12,199 nt of DNA from NCBI GenBank assembly GCA_031969915.1, contig DALYJJ010000169.1, positions 1 through 12,199 of the forward strand. The letters are read 5' to 3'. This DNA comes from DALYJJ01 sp031969915 (GTDB lineage: Bacteria > Acidobacteriota > Terriglobia > Bryobacterales > Bryobacteraceae). The notes below the pieces were generated by a model, which worked only from the letters and a program-made list of their open reading frames with translations, ran no database searches and had not been told where the DNA came from. Both the position numbers and the translations under genes were made by a program. Shown here piece by piece: positions 1 through 6,907 of this stretch; the first letter of the stretch is position 1, and each line of letters opens with the position of its first letter.

Positions 1-463
1 GCGGACCCGTGGCGCCCGGCGCGGGAGGCTCCCGATTGAAATGCTCGAAGGCGCGGCGCGTCGCGACGCGGCCGCGCGGCGTCCGGTCGAGACCCAGTGG
101 TACATGCGGCCTTCGCAGGCGTTCGTGGCGCCGCAGCCACTCGGCGTGGTCGGAGAGCGCGATGCGAAACGTGCGGGAACTGCTCGAGGGATCGAATTCC
201 CGTACACCGTCCAGCGCGCGGCGGAACTGCTCCAGACCCGCGCGGACCCCGGGGGCCATCCGTTCGGCGCGCGGCGTCGGGGCCACGCCCCCCGGTGCCC
301 GAACGAAGAGCGGATCGTTCAGCAGCCCCCGCAGGCGGGCCAGGGCGTTGCTCATCGCGGGCTGGCTCAGGCCTAAGCGCCGCGCCGCACGGCTCACGTT
401 GCGCTCTTCGAGCAAGGCTTCCATGGCCAGCAGCAGGTTCAAGTCGACGGCTTGCAAATTCAT
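1..463 (-). CDS. LysR-type transcriptional regulator, N-terminal part (cut by window edge)
   Basis: This is a DNA-binding regulator of the LysR family. The ATG at 463-461 opens a frame that stays open to the left edge (154 codons visible). Residues 7-65 form the typical LysR winged helix-turn-helix: DLNLL near the start, the helix pair around ASRAARRLGLSQPAMS-like residues 23-39, then the ALARLR linker helix and the DPLFVR wing (residues 50-55). Residues about 97-109 (RTFRIALSDHAEW) match the start of the usual effector-binding domain. Residues 111-140 are Arg-rich and lack the hydrophobic LLPRL-type helix expected there, so an insertion, frameshift or local divergence is possible; the HTH call is not affected. 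The gene is divergent from the serine hydrolase starting at 529, and LysR regulators commonly control such a neighbour. Ligand and target are unknown. Confidence 0.85.
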   Translation of the reverse strand, partial: MNLQAVDLNLLLAMEALLEERNVSRAARRLGLSQPAMSNALARLRGLLNDPLFVRAPGGVAPTPRAERMAPGVRAGLEQFRRALDGVREFDPSSSSRTFRIALSDHAEWLRRHERLRRPHVPLGLDRTPRGRVATRRAFEHFNREPPAPGATGP

Positions 464-528
464 GGCGTGAATAGTTATCGTCAGCATTATCCATCGAACG
501 GATGGAGTGCGATACCGTCATTACTGTC
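464..528. promoter_or_regulatory. Divergent promoter region between lysR-type gene and serine hydrolase gene
   Basis: This 65-bp gap separates two divergent start codons and should hold both promoters and the LysR-type binding site. It is locally A+T richer than its surroundings (464-490). It contains a short perfect inverted repeat, CCATC-GAACG-GATGG, at 491-505. CATTAT at 485-490 is a possible -10 element for the plus-strand gene, but no convincing -35 box stands at the right distance. No strong Shine-Dalgarno precedes the start at 529. The regulatory role rests mainly on gene layout. Confidence 0.4.
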
Positions 529-1932
529 ATGACACGAAGACTCTGGGTTGTCCTTGCGGCGCTGGCTACGGCCGCTCTCGCACAGCCACCGATTCCGGAT
601 ACGCCCGCCGGCCGCGCCATGTCGAAGTGGTTCGAGGCGTTCAACTCCGGCGACAAGGAGAAAATCCTCGCTTTCATGAGGGTCCACGAGCCCGATCGCG
701 TCGAGCACATCGACGAGACGCTCGGCTTCCGCAAGCAGACGGGCGGATTCACGCTGGTTTCCATCAAGCGCTCCGAACCGCGTGAGATCGAAGCCATCGT
801 CAAAGAAAAGGCCGGGCCGAACACTGCGCTGATGACTCTGACCGTGAACGGCGACGACCCGCCGGTGATCGATTCGCTCGGGCTGCGGGTGATCGAAGAA
901 GGCGGAACCGCGGCCGCGAAGCCGGAGCGGATGAGTGAGGCGGATGCGCTCGCGGGTCTCGCCAAAGAGGCCGCGGCGCGCGCGGAGAAGGACGCCTTCG
1001 CCGGAACCTACGCGGTGGCGCGCGGCGGCAAGGTGCTTGCCCAGGGCGCATTCGGGCTGGCCAGCCGGGAAAAAAAGACAGCCGCCAGTATCGACACCCA
1101 GTACCGCATCGGCTCGATGAACAAGATGTTCACGGCGGTGGCGGCCCTGCAACTGGTGGAGGCCGGCAAGCTCTCGCTCGACGCGCCCATCGGCACGTAC
1201 CTGAAGGACTACCCGAACCAGGATGTAGCCACAAAGGTGACGCTGCGCCACCTGCTCTCGCACACCGGCGGCACGGGCGACATCTTCGGCCCGCAGTATG
1301 AGAAGAACCGCCTGGCGCTCAAGACCCTGGACGACTACGTGAAGCTCTACGGCGGGCGCGCTCCCGAGTTCGAGCCCGGCTCACGCTGGCGCTACTCCAA
1401 CTACGGCTTCCTGCTGGCCGGCGTTCTCATCGAAAAGGCCAGCGGCATGAGCTATTACGATTACGTGCGGCAGAAGGTCTTCAAGCCAGCGGGTATGACC
1501 CACACCGATTCGCTCCCCGAGACCGAGCATGTCGAACAGAGGTCGACCGGCTATACGAAACAGGGCGGCCAGTGGGTGCCCAACACCGAGACTTTGCCCT
1601 TCCGCGGCACCAGCGCGGGTGGCGGCTACTCCACCGTGGGCGACCTCGTCAAGTTCGCCCAGGCGCTCCAGTCCGGCAAACTGCTGAGCAAGAAGACGCT
1701 CACTCTCGCCACTTCGAGCCAACGGGGCAAGACCGACGGCCCGAGTTACGGCTTCGGCTTCGGCGTGGAGGAGGATGGCTCCTTCGGCCACGGCGGCGGC
1801 GCTCCGGGAATGAACGGCGACCTGAAGATTTTTCCCAAGTCCGGCTACATCGTGGCCGTCCTCGCGAACCTCGATCCGCCGGCGGCCGGGCGCCTCGCGA
1901 GCTGGTTCATCGATCGCATGCCGGAGCGGTAA
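529..1932 (+). CDS. Exported serine hydrolase, beta-lactamase class C / penicillin-binding-protein family
   Basis: This is a 467-residue exported serine hydrolase of the Pfam beta-lactamase (class C, AmpC-like, DD-peptidase/esterase) family. I chose the ATG at 529 rather than an in-frame ATG at 502 because it directly begins a signal peptide (MTRRLWVV..., residues 1-18, ending ALA before Gln19). Residues about 25-125 form a separate small alpha/beta domain (KWFEAFNSGDKEKILAF) of the kind often found ahead of this catalytic domain in acidobacterial proteins. The catalytic domain (about 150-467) shows the three family motifs: S-M-N-K with nucleophile Ser196 and Lys199, Y-S-N at 289-291, and H-G-G at 421-423 in place of KTG. 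HGG is usual in esterase and peptidase members, so a true antibiotic-degrading role is less likely than cleavage of an ester, amide or D-amino-acid peptide in the periplasm. The substrate cannot be read from sequence. A lysR-type gene is divergent upstream. Confidence 0.9.
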   Translation: MTRRLWVVLAALATAALAQPPIPDTPAGRAMSKWFEAFNSGDKEKILAFMRVHEPDRVEHIDETLGFRKQTGGFTLVSIKRSEPREIEAIVKEKAGPNTALMTLTVNGDDPPVIDSLGLRVIEEGGTAAAKPERMSEADALAGLAKEAAARAEKDAFAGTYAVARGGKVLAQGAFGLASREKKTAASIDTQYRIGSMNKMFTAVAALQLVEAGKLSLDAPIGTYLKDYPNQDVATKVTLRHLLSHTGGTGDIFGPQYEKNRLALKTLDDYVKLYGGRAPEFEPGSRWRYSNYGFLLAGVLIEKASGMSYYDYVRQKVFKPAGMTHTDSLPETEHVEQRSTGYTKQGGQWVPNTETLPFRGTSAGGGYSTVGDLVKFAQALQSGKLLSKKTLTLATSSQRGKTDGPSYGFGFGVEEDGSFGHGGGAPGMNGDLKIFPKSGYIVAVLANLDPPAAGRLASWFIDRMPER

Positions 1933-1935
1933 GAG

Positions 1936-1962
1936 GGCCGCGCTTGGGTTGACCCGAGGGCC
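1936..1962. terminator. Possible bidirectional terminator hairpin between convergent genes
   Basis: The 30 bases between the two convergent stop codons can fold: GGCC (1936-1939), a 3-nt bulge, CTTGGG (1943-1948), loop TTGA, CCCGAG (1953-1958), GGCC (1959-1962), with one T-G pair. No T-run follows on either strand, so this is a weak terminator candidate supported mainly by its position. Confidence 0.35.
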
Positions 1963-3258
1963 TTACCAGCCCCCCGCCACGGCCTTGTACACCATCACGC
2001 TTCCGGCAAGGGTCAGCGTGCGGGCTTCCGACCACTGGTACTCCGCATCGAGCAGACTTCGCTGAGCGTCCAGCACGGTGAGAAAATCCTCGAGCCCGGC
2101 TTGCTGCACGTCCTTGGCAAGCTCCAGCGCACGCCGGGCCGCTTCCACCGCGCCCTCCAGCTTCGCCGCGCGCAGCCGCTGCTGGCGGTATTGTGAGACC
2201 GCGTTGCCCGCCTCCTCGAACGCCGCCAGCACTTCCCGCTCGAAGTCGGCCCGCGCCTGGTCCACTCGTGCCTCGTTCGCGGCGATGTTGGAGCGAATGC
2301 GGCCGCCGCTGAAGATCGGCAACTGGATCTGCGGGCCCACGCTGAAGAAATTGCCGCCGCCCAGGCTCAGTCCGGCGGCGTTGGTGCTCTGCCGCCCCAT
2401 CAGGCCGGCGAAGCTGATCTTCGGATAGAGATCGGTGCGCGCCTGTTTGGTACGCGCCAGCGCCGCGGCAATCCGCGCTTCGGCCGCGCGCACGTCGGGC
2501 CGCCGGCGCAGCAACTCGGCGTCGATGCCTTCGCCGGTATCCGGCGCTTCCAAGTTCCGCGATGCGGCAGGCACTTCGAGAGCGCGATCTCCGGTGAGCA
2601 CCCGCAGCCGGTTCAGCCGCGCCGTTCGCTCGGCCTCCAGCGGCGGTAGCGCCGCTTCGGTGTTCGCCAGCAGAACGCCCTGCCGTTCCACGTCCAACTG
2701 CGATGCCAGGCCTGCGTCCGCCCGCGCCCGAATCAGTTCCAGCAACTCCCGCTGCGCGGTTCGCGTGCGCTCGACGATCGCGGTGCGCTCCTCGATCCCG
2801 CGCAGTTCCACATAAGCGCGCGCCACCTCCGCCGCCACCGTGACGGCGATGTCCCTGGCCAGCTCTTCTTCCGCCCCGGTGTCGGCCTTCGCCGCCGCCA
2901 GCAGCGCCCGGTTCGAGCCCCACAGATCGATCTCCCACTTGGTATCCAAGCCGCCCTGCAGAATCCCGGTCTCAAACGGCGCCACGAAGCTGCCGCCCTG
3001 TGGGGCGCCGCCGCTGCCGGTCTGCGGAATGCGCACGACGCCCTGCTGAAAGCCGCCACGCAGTTGCTGCGCGCTCGATTGGAACCCGAGCGAGGGCTGC
3101 AGCCGGCTCTTCGCGTCGCCGCTCAGCGCCCGCGCCTCCGCGATGCGCGCCTGCGCTTTCTTCACGTCCAGGTTCCCGCGCAGCGCTTTCTCAATCAGGC
3201 GGCCCATCTCGGGATCGCCGTACACGGACCACCACGCCGTCAACGCCAGAGCCAACAT
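1963..3258 (-). CDS. TolC/NodT-type outer-membrane factor of the efflux system
   Basis: This 431-residue outer-membrane efflux protein (OEP/TolC superfamily, NodT-like branch) should form the trimeric channel for the exporter encoded just upstream. The family signature is clear. It opens with WWSVYGDPEMGRLIEKAL (residues 9-26), the usual mature N-terminus of NodT-like factors, followed by long Ala/Arg/Glu-rich helices, a second repeat starting near RRRPDVRAAEARIAAA, and the GRQSTNAAGL and PIFSGGRIRSNI strand regions. The start is set by AAGGAGG about 6 nt upstream and by the overlap TGATG with the adaptor stop. The frame remains open far upstream, but only as a shadow of the adaptor gene. The oddity is the N-terminus: only MLALALTA precedes the mature-like WW, with no basic n-region and no lipobox Cys, although most relatives are lipoproteins. 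Export may use an unusual minimal signal, or the N-terminus may have been lost. Confidence 0.9.
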   Translation of the reverse strand: MLALALTAWWSVYGDPEMGRLIEKALRGNLDVKKAQARIAEARALSGDAKSRLQPSLGFQSSAQQLRGGFQQGVVRIPQTGSGGAPQGGSFVAPFETGILQGGLDTKWEIDLWGSNRALLAAAKADTGAEEELARDIAVTVAAEVARAYVELRGIEERTAIVERTRTAQRELLELIRARADAGLASQLDVERQGVLLANTEAALPPLEAERTARLNRLRVLTGDRALEVPAASRNLEAPDTGEGIDAELLRRRPDVRAAEARIAAALARTKQARTDLYPKISFAGLMGRQSTNAAGLSLGGGNFFSVGPQIQLPIFSGGRIRSNIAANEARVDQARADFEREVLAAFEEAGNAVSQYRQQRLRAAKLEGAVEAARRALELAKDVQQAGLEDFLTVLDAQRSLLDAEYQWSEARTLTLAGSVMVYKAVAGGW

Positions 3259-4310
3259 CACCGGCCTCCTTCCACTGCCTCGATCGAGAGATCCATCTGC
3301 TGCCCCGCATACACCGGGGCGCCCGCCGGCAGCGCGTAGATCGCCTGCAGCACGCGCGTGTCCACGCGTTCCGTGGCGTCGCCCGTCAGGCTCTTCTTCG
3401 GGACCACGTAGGGCTCCAGCCGCACGAAGGCCAGGGCGAAGGTTCTCTGCGCGTTGCCGCGGATCGAGGACACCGCCGCCGCGCCCGGACGAATGCGCCA
3501 GGCGTCCTTCTCGTCGATGTCCGCGCGGATGTGCAGGCGGTCTACGGCGCCCAGCAGCATCAGCGGCTGCGCCAACATTCCCGCCTGGGCATATTCTCCG
3601 GCGCGGACTTTCACCTGCATCACGCGGCCGGCGATCGGCGCCGTGACGGTGAGCCGCGCCAGGTCCGCCTTCACGCGCTCCACGCGCTGCTCCGCTTCGC
3701 GCACTTCGCCGCGCGCGACGTCGAGATCGGGCCGCCACGTGCCCGCTTTCAGCAGCCGCAGCGACGCCTCGGCCTCCGCCACCCGCGCCTCCGCCGCCTC
3801 CACCGCGCGCCTCCGCCGCTCGACGTCCTCGGTGCGCACCGCGCGCTTGTCCTTTACCGACTCGATCAGCCGCAACTGGGTGTTCGTGTCCGCAAGCTGC
3901 GCCTTCGCTTCCTCGACGCGCGCCTCCGCCGGCGGGATCTCCTCGGGCCGCGGCGACGCCTCCAGCCGCGACAGCTTCGCGCGCATCAACTGAAGCGTCG
4001 ATTCACGCAGCGCCAGTTCCGCCCGCAGGTCCCGGTCGTCCAGCGTAAACAACGGCTGGCCTTTCCCCACCGCGTCGCCCGCACTCACAAACACTGCGGT
4101 CACCAAACCCGGTACCGGCACGCTCACGGCGATGTTCTCGCTCGCCGCCTCCACCAGGCCCACTGCGCCCACCTGCCGGGCGAACGCCGCGGCGGGCGGC
4201 TGCACGAGCGGCGCCAGTTCCCGCTTCTCAGGCGTCATTCGCTTCACGCTGGCCACGGACAAACCCACGGCCAGGACCGCCAACACAGGCAATCCGTATT
4301 TGAGCAGCAT
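3258..4310 (-). CDS. HlyD/DevB-type periplasmic adaptor (membrane fusion protein)
   Basis: This 350-residue membrane fusion protein should bridge the inner-membrane ABC transporter and the outer-membrane factor. Residues 5-21 form one hydrophobic N-terminal anchor. The two halves of the lipoyl-like domain are visible at about 60-92 (VPGLVTAVFVSAGDAVGKG) and 221-245 (TVTAPIAGRVMQVKVRAGE). Between them lies a long Ala/Glu/Arg coiled-coil hairpin (about 93-218) for docking to the channel. A beta-barrel and membrane-proximal part follow, with EPYVVPKKSLTGDATERVDTR at about 299-319, a stretch I recognise from DevB-type adaptors paired with DevC permeases. GGAGGAG lies 7 nt before the ATG. The ATPase stop is one base upstream and the outer-membrane factor start overlaps the adaptor stop, so translation is probably coupled. 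The exported substrate is unknown. Confidence 0.92.
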   Translation of the reverse strand: MLLKYGLPVLAVLAVGLSVASVKRMTPEKRELAPLVQPPAAAFARQVGAVGLVEAASENIAVSVPVPGLVTAVFVSAGDAVGKGQPLFTLDDRDLRAELALRESTLQLMRAKLSRLEASPRPEEIPPAEARVEEAKAQLADTNTQLRLIESVKDKRAVRTEDVERRRRAVEAAEARVAEAEASLRLLKAGTWRPDLDVARGEVREAEQRVERVKADLARLTVTAPIAGRVMQVKVRAGEYAQAGMLAQPLMLLGAVDRLHIRADIDEKDAWRIRPGAAAVSSIRGNAQRTFALAFVRLEPYVVPKKSLTGDATERVDTRVLQAIYALPAGAPVYAGQQMDLSIEAVEGGR

Positions 4311-4311
4311 C

Positions 4312-5001
4312 CTAGTTCTCCTCCACTTTGGTTACCAGTCCGTCGTTCATGTGCGCGATGCGGTCCGCGAACGGGTAGATGCGGCTGTCGTGGGTCACGA
4401 CGAGCACCGCCCGGTCGGGCCGCACCGCGATTTTCGTCAGCAGTTCCATCACGTGATGGCCGGTGCCGGCGTCCAGCGCCGAGGTCGGCTCGTCGCACAC
4501 CACCAGCCGCGGATCGTGCACCAGCGCCCGCGCGAAGGCCACGCGCTGCTGCTGGCCGCCGGAAAGCTGGTTCGGCTTCGCGTTCACCCGCTCCTCCAGG
4601 CCCAGGTCCACCAGCAGCTCCTTCGCCTTCTCCACGGCTTTCTTGCGCGGCCAGCCCGCGGCCATCAACGGCACCGCCGCATTCTCCGCCGCGGTCAGTG
4701 CGGGCAGCAGGTTGAACTGCTGGAATACGAAGCCCAGGTTCTTCCGCCGGAACGCCACCGCGTGCCCGTTCCGCAGCTCCGCCACCTTCGCGCCCAGCAC
4801 CGCCAGGTCGCCGCCCGTCGGGTTCAGCAGGCCCGCGATCACTGAGAGCAGTGTCGTCTTACCGCAGCCCGATGGGCCCACGAGAAAGGTCATCTCGCCG
4901 TACCGCACGTCCATGTCGACCCCACGAAGCACTCGCACCGCATCGCTCCCCGCGCCGAAGTTCTTCAACACGCCCCGGCACACGATCGCCTGTTCGCTCA
5001 T
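4312..5001 (-). CDS. ABC transporter ATP-binding protein (MacB/LolD/DevA type)
   Basis: This 229-residue cytoplasmic ATPase drives the adjacent permease. All nucleotide-binding motifs are intact: Walker A GPSGCGKT at 42-49, Q-loop in FVFQQFNLLP (Gln94/95), signature LSGGQ at 146-150, Walker B LVVCDE at 166-171 with catalytic Glu171, D-loop SALD at 174-177 and switch His204. Length and motif wording (FQQFNLLPALTAAENAAVPL, then DEPTSALDAGTG) fit the LolD/MacB/DevA subgroup that partners FtsX-like permeases in mechanotransmission-type exporters. A GGGGGAGGA purine run ends about 8-9 nt upstream of the ATG. The permease stop is 33 nt before this start and the adaptor begins one base after this stop, which supports a single operon. 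Confidence 0.95.
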   Translation of the reverse strand: MSEQAIVCRGVLKNFGAGSDAVRVLRGVDMDVRYGEMTFLVGPSGCGKTTLLSVIAGLLNPTGGDLAVLGAKVAELRNGHAVAFRRKNLGFVFQQFNLLPALTAAENAAVPLMAAGWPRKKAVEKAKELLVDLGLEERVNAKPNQLSGGQQQRVAFARALVHDPRLVVCDEPTSALDAGTGHHVMELLTKIAVRPDRAVLVVTHDSRIYPFADRIAHMNDGLVTKVEEN

Positions 5002-5034
5002 CTGGTTTGTCCTCCCCCTCTCGTCAAACCGCCG

Positions 5035-6174
5035 CTAGCCTCGGAACACCACCGCCGGCTCCAGCACCACCACGCGCCGCACGCTCACGATGCTCGACAG
5101 CACGATGATCAGAACCACCGCCGCCGCCGTTCCCGACAGCACGTGCGGCAGCAGCCGGAAGCCCCGCAGGTCCAGGTTGTCCTTGGTCGCCTCGAAGAAC
5201 GCCGCGGTCATCGCGATGCCCAGTCCGTAACCGATCGCCCCAACGATCAACGCCTGCAGCAGGATCATTCCGACGATGCGCCAGTTGGTCACGCCGATCG
5301 CTTTCAGCGCCCCGAACTGCTTCAGGTTCTCGATGGTGAACAGGTAGAACGTCTGCCCCGCCACCACCGTTCCCACCACCAAGGCGATGATCACCGTGAT
5401 CCCGAAGTTGATCGGTATGCCCGTGTTCGCGATGTAGTACCAGATCGTCTCCCAGCCGAACGCATTCCCCGTGGTGGCCTTCAGCCCGGTAGCCGCCGTG
5501 ATTCGCCGCGTCACTTCTTCATCCGTCAGGCCGGGCTTGCCCTGCGCCAGGACGAACGACATCTGGTTCCGCTCCTGCCCCACGTACCGCACCGCCTGCG
5601 AGTACTTCGTGTAGAAGACCGGGAGGTTGACGAAGGGCGCCGACGAATCCACAATCGCCACGATCTTCACCGTGTGATCGTTCATGTCCAGCGTCTTGCC
5701 GGTGGCCAGCGGTTCTCCCGGAAAGAAGTATTCGTAGCCGGCGCGATCGATGGCCATGGTCTGCGGATCCCGCAGCGCTTCCCAGGTGCCAAGCACGATC
5801 TTTCTGGGCAGCCCGACCATCGTGGCGTCGTCAACGCCCATCAGGATCACGCCCCGGAATCGGCCATCCGCCCCCTTCGCCCGCGACGTGCCCTTGAACA
5901 GCGGCGCCGCCCACTCCACGCCCTCGACGCCCCGGATCCGGAACAGATCCTGGTCCGTCAGCGCCTTCGTCTCGTCCAGGTATTGCGTCTTCGGATCCAT
6001 CACCCAGATGCGCGCGTCTTCGACATCGTCGATCTGCGAGGTGGTGCGGTTCATCAAACCACAGAAGATCGAAACCTGATGGGACATCAGAAACGTGGCG
6101 AAGGCGATCGCGAAAATCATACCCAGGTACTTCGCCTTGTCGCCCGTGAGCATTTGCCAGGAGATGTAGTTCAT
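5035..6174 (-). CDS. ABC transporter permease, DevC/MacB-like (FtsX family)
   Basis: This 379-residue inner-membrane protein has the MacB/DevC topology: one N-terminal transmembrane helix (about 14-33), a large periplasmic domain (about 40-255), then three C-terminal helices (about 257-280, 300-327 and 345-366). The FtsX-like coupling segment ENLKQFGALKAIGVTNWRI (282-300) precedes the third helix and is a hallmark of the family. Such permeases do not form a classical channel; they transmit ATPase movements to the periplasm so that the adaptor and TolC-type partner expel substrate. Cyanobacterial relatives (DevBCA) export glycolipids, and others export drugs or peptides; which applies here is unknown. 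It is the first structural gene of the exporter. Two TetR-type operator copies lie just upstream, and AGAAGG sits very close to the ATG. Confidence 0.92.
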   Translation of the reverse strand: MNYISWQMLTGDKAKYLGMIFAIAFATFLMSHQVSIFCGLMNRTTSQIDDVEDARIWVMDPKTQYLDETKALTDQDLFRIRGVEGVEWAAPLFKGTSRAKGADGRFRGVILMGVDDATMVGLPRKIVLGTWEALRDPQTMAIDRAGYEYFFPGEPLATGKTLDMNDHTVKIVAIVDSSAPFVNLPVFYTKYSQAVRYVGQERNQMSFVLAQGKPGLTDEEVTRRITAATGLKATTGNAFGWETIWYYIANTGIPINFGITVIIALVVGTVVAGQTFYLFTIENLKQFGALKAIGVTNWRIVGMILLQALIVGAIGYGLGIAMTAAFFEATKDNLDLRGFRLLPHVLSGTAAAVVLIIVLSSIVSVRRVVVLEPAVVFRG

Positions 6175-6192
6175 TGCCTTCTTGCGCTCCGT

Positions 6193-6209
6193 ATTGAACC
6201 TACGTCAAT
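6193..6209. promoter_or_regulatory. TetR operator copy O2, imperfect
   Basis: On the plus strand this reads ATTGAAC-CTA-CGTCAAT. One arm matches the perfect palindrome found twice nearby and the other matches five of seven positions. It lies 19 bp (start to start) from the perfect copy O1, which places two TetR dimers about two helical turns apart between tetR and the permease start. Confidence 0.6.
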
Positions 6210-6211
6210 AG

Positions 6212-6228
6212 ATTGAACGATGTTCAAT
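6212..6228. promoter_or_regulatory. TetR operator copy O1, perfect palindrome
   Basis: ATTGAAC-GAT-GTTCAAT is a perfect 7+3+7 inverted repeat in the 77-bp gap between the tetR stop and the permease start. The same arms with a different spacer recur at the tetR start codon. Size and symmetry fit a TetR dimer site, and the position fits repression of the exporter operon. An A/T-rich tract (6239-6249) lies upstream on the transcribed strand and could help a promoter here, but I could not pick clear -35 and -10 boxes. Confidence 0.85.
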
Positions 6229-6251
6229 CGAGATGCAAGAAAAAAATTTGA

Positions 6252-6875
6252 CTATTTTCTCCGGACGCCCTCGATGAGCACGTCCAACTGCCGGTCGATG
6301 AGCCGCGTCTGCTCCACGAAGGGGAATCCTTTGGCGTTGGTCAGGATCGAGACCATGCCGTGGATGGCCGCCCACATGCTTTGTGAAATCTCTTCGGGAT
6401 CAGTGAGTTCCGGGCGCAGGACACCATCCTGCAGGCAGCGGTTCACAATCCGCCGCAGGCAATCGAAGCACCGGTGGCCGTCGGTCTCGAACACCGCGCG
6501 AATGGCGTCGACATCCCCTGAAGTGGGCAGCGGCTTGGCGAAGAGAACGGCGTAATGATGGGGGTTCTCCAGGCCGAACTCGATGTACGTGCGGCCTGAG
6601 CGCCGCAGGCTGTCGAGCGGCGGGGCGGTGTCCTCGGTAATGGCCGCCAGGCGCGCGGTAAGGCGCGAGAAGGTCTCATGCACCAAGTGCGCCATGATCG
6701 AAGGCTTGTCCTGGAAGTAGTGGTAAAGGATTCCCGGTGAACACTTTACCTTCTCCGCGATGGCGCGCATGGAGGTCGCTTCGTACCCCTGCCTGGCGAA
6801 CATCTCCCGCGCCGCATCCAGGATCTCCTGGCGCAAGGATTCCCGATACCGCTCCCGCCGTTCTTCGCGTGACAT
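6252..6875 (-). CDS. TetR/AcrR-family repressor, likely local regulator of the ABC exporter
   Basis: This 207-residue TetR-family regulator has the N-terminal DNA-binding domain at about 10-56, including AREMFARQGYEATSMRAIA and the recognition part CSPGILYHYF (45-54), which leads into the DKPSIMAHLV helix. The C-terminal ligand domain resembles the WHG subtype (YIEFGLENPHHYAVLF). I prefer the ATG at 6875 over an in-frame ATG at 6932. The longer form would overlap the end of the fucosidase gene and add 19 residues ahead of the usual family start. A perfect palindrome matching the one upstream of the exporter operon overlaps the chosen start codon, which implies autoregulation. There is no good Shine-Dalgarno, and the transcript may be almost leaderless. 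The inducing ligand is probably the exported compound, but this is inference. Confidence 0.92.
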   Translation of the reverse strand: MSREERRERYRESLRQEILDAAREMFARQGYEATSMRAIAEKVKCSPGILYHYFQDKPSIMAHLVHETFSRLTARLAAITEDTAPPLDSLRRSGRTYIEFGLENPHHYAVLFAKPLPTSGDVDAIRAVFETDGHRCFDCLRRIVNRCLQDGVLRPELTDPEEISQSMWAAIHGMVSILTNAKGFPFVEQTRLIDRQLDVLIEGVRRK

Positions 6876-6890
6876 TGAACTCTGTTCAAT
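6874..6890. promoter_or_regulatory. TetR operator copy O3, perfect palindrome over the tetR start
   Basis: ATTGAAC-TCT-GTTCAAT on the plus strand is a perfect 7+3+7 inverted repeat with the same arms as O1. It overlaps the first bases of tetR and the outer edge of a possible -10 box (TACGAT, minus strand, 6894-6889). Binding here would block initiation of tetR, giving negative autoregulation. Confidence 0.85.
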
Positions 6891-6907
6891 CGTAACACGG
6901 CGCCGCC

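Noticed and set aside
502..528. Upstream ATG at 502 for the serine hydrolase
   Set aside because: It adds nine residues (MECDTVITV) ahead of a good signal peptide that begins at the ATG at 529, and would disturb export.
3259..3738. 160-codon upstream extension of the outer-membrane factor
   Set aside because: It lies wholly inside the adaptor gene in another frame and has Arg/Gly-rich shadow composition; the Shine-Dalgarno supports 3258.
3000..4715. Long plus-strand open frame (571 codons) opposite the efflux genes
   Set aside because: It is antisense to three genes with clear family motifs; its product is Arg/Pro/His-rich with no recognisable domain, as expected for a high-GC shadow frame.
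6235..6254. T-rich run after the tetR stop as an intrinsic terminator
   Set aside because: On the minus strand a T7 tract follows the stop, but no G+C-rich stem precedes it; it is more likely A/T-rich promoter-upstream DNA.
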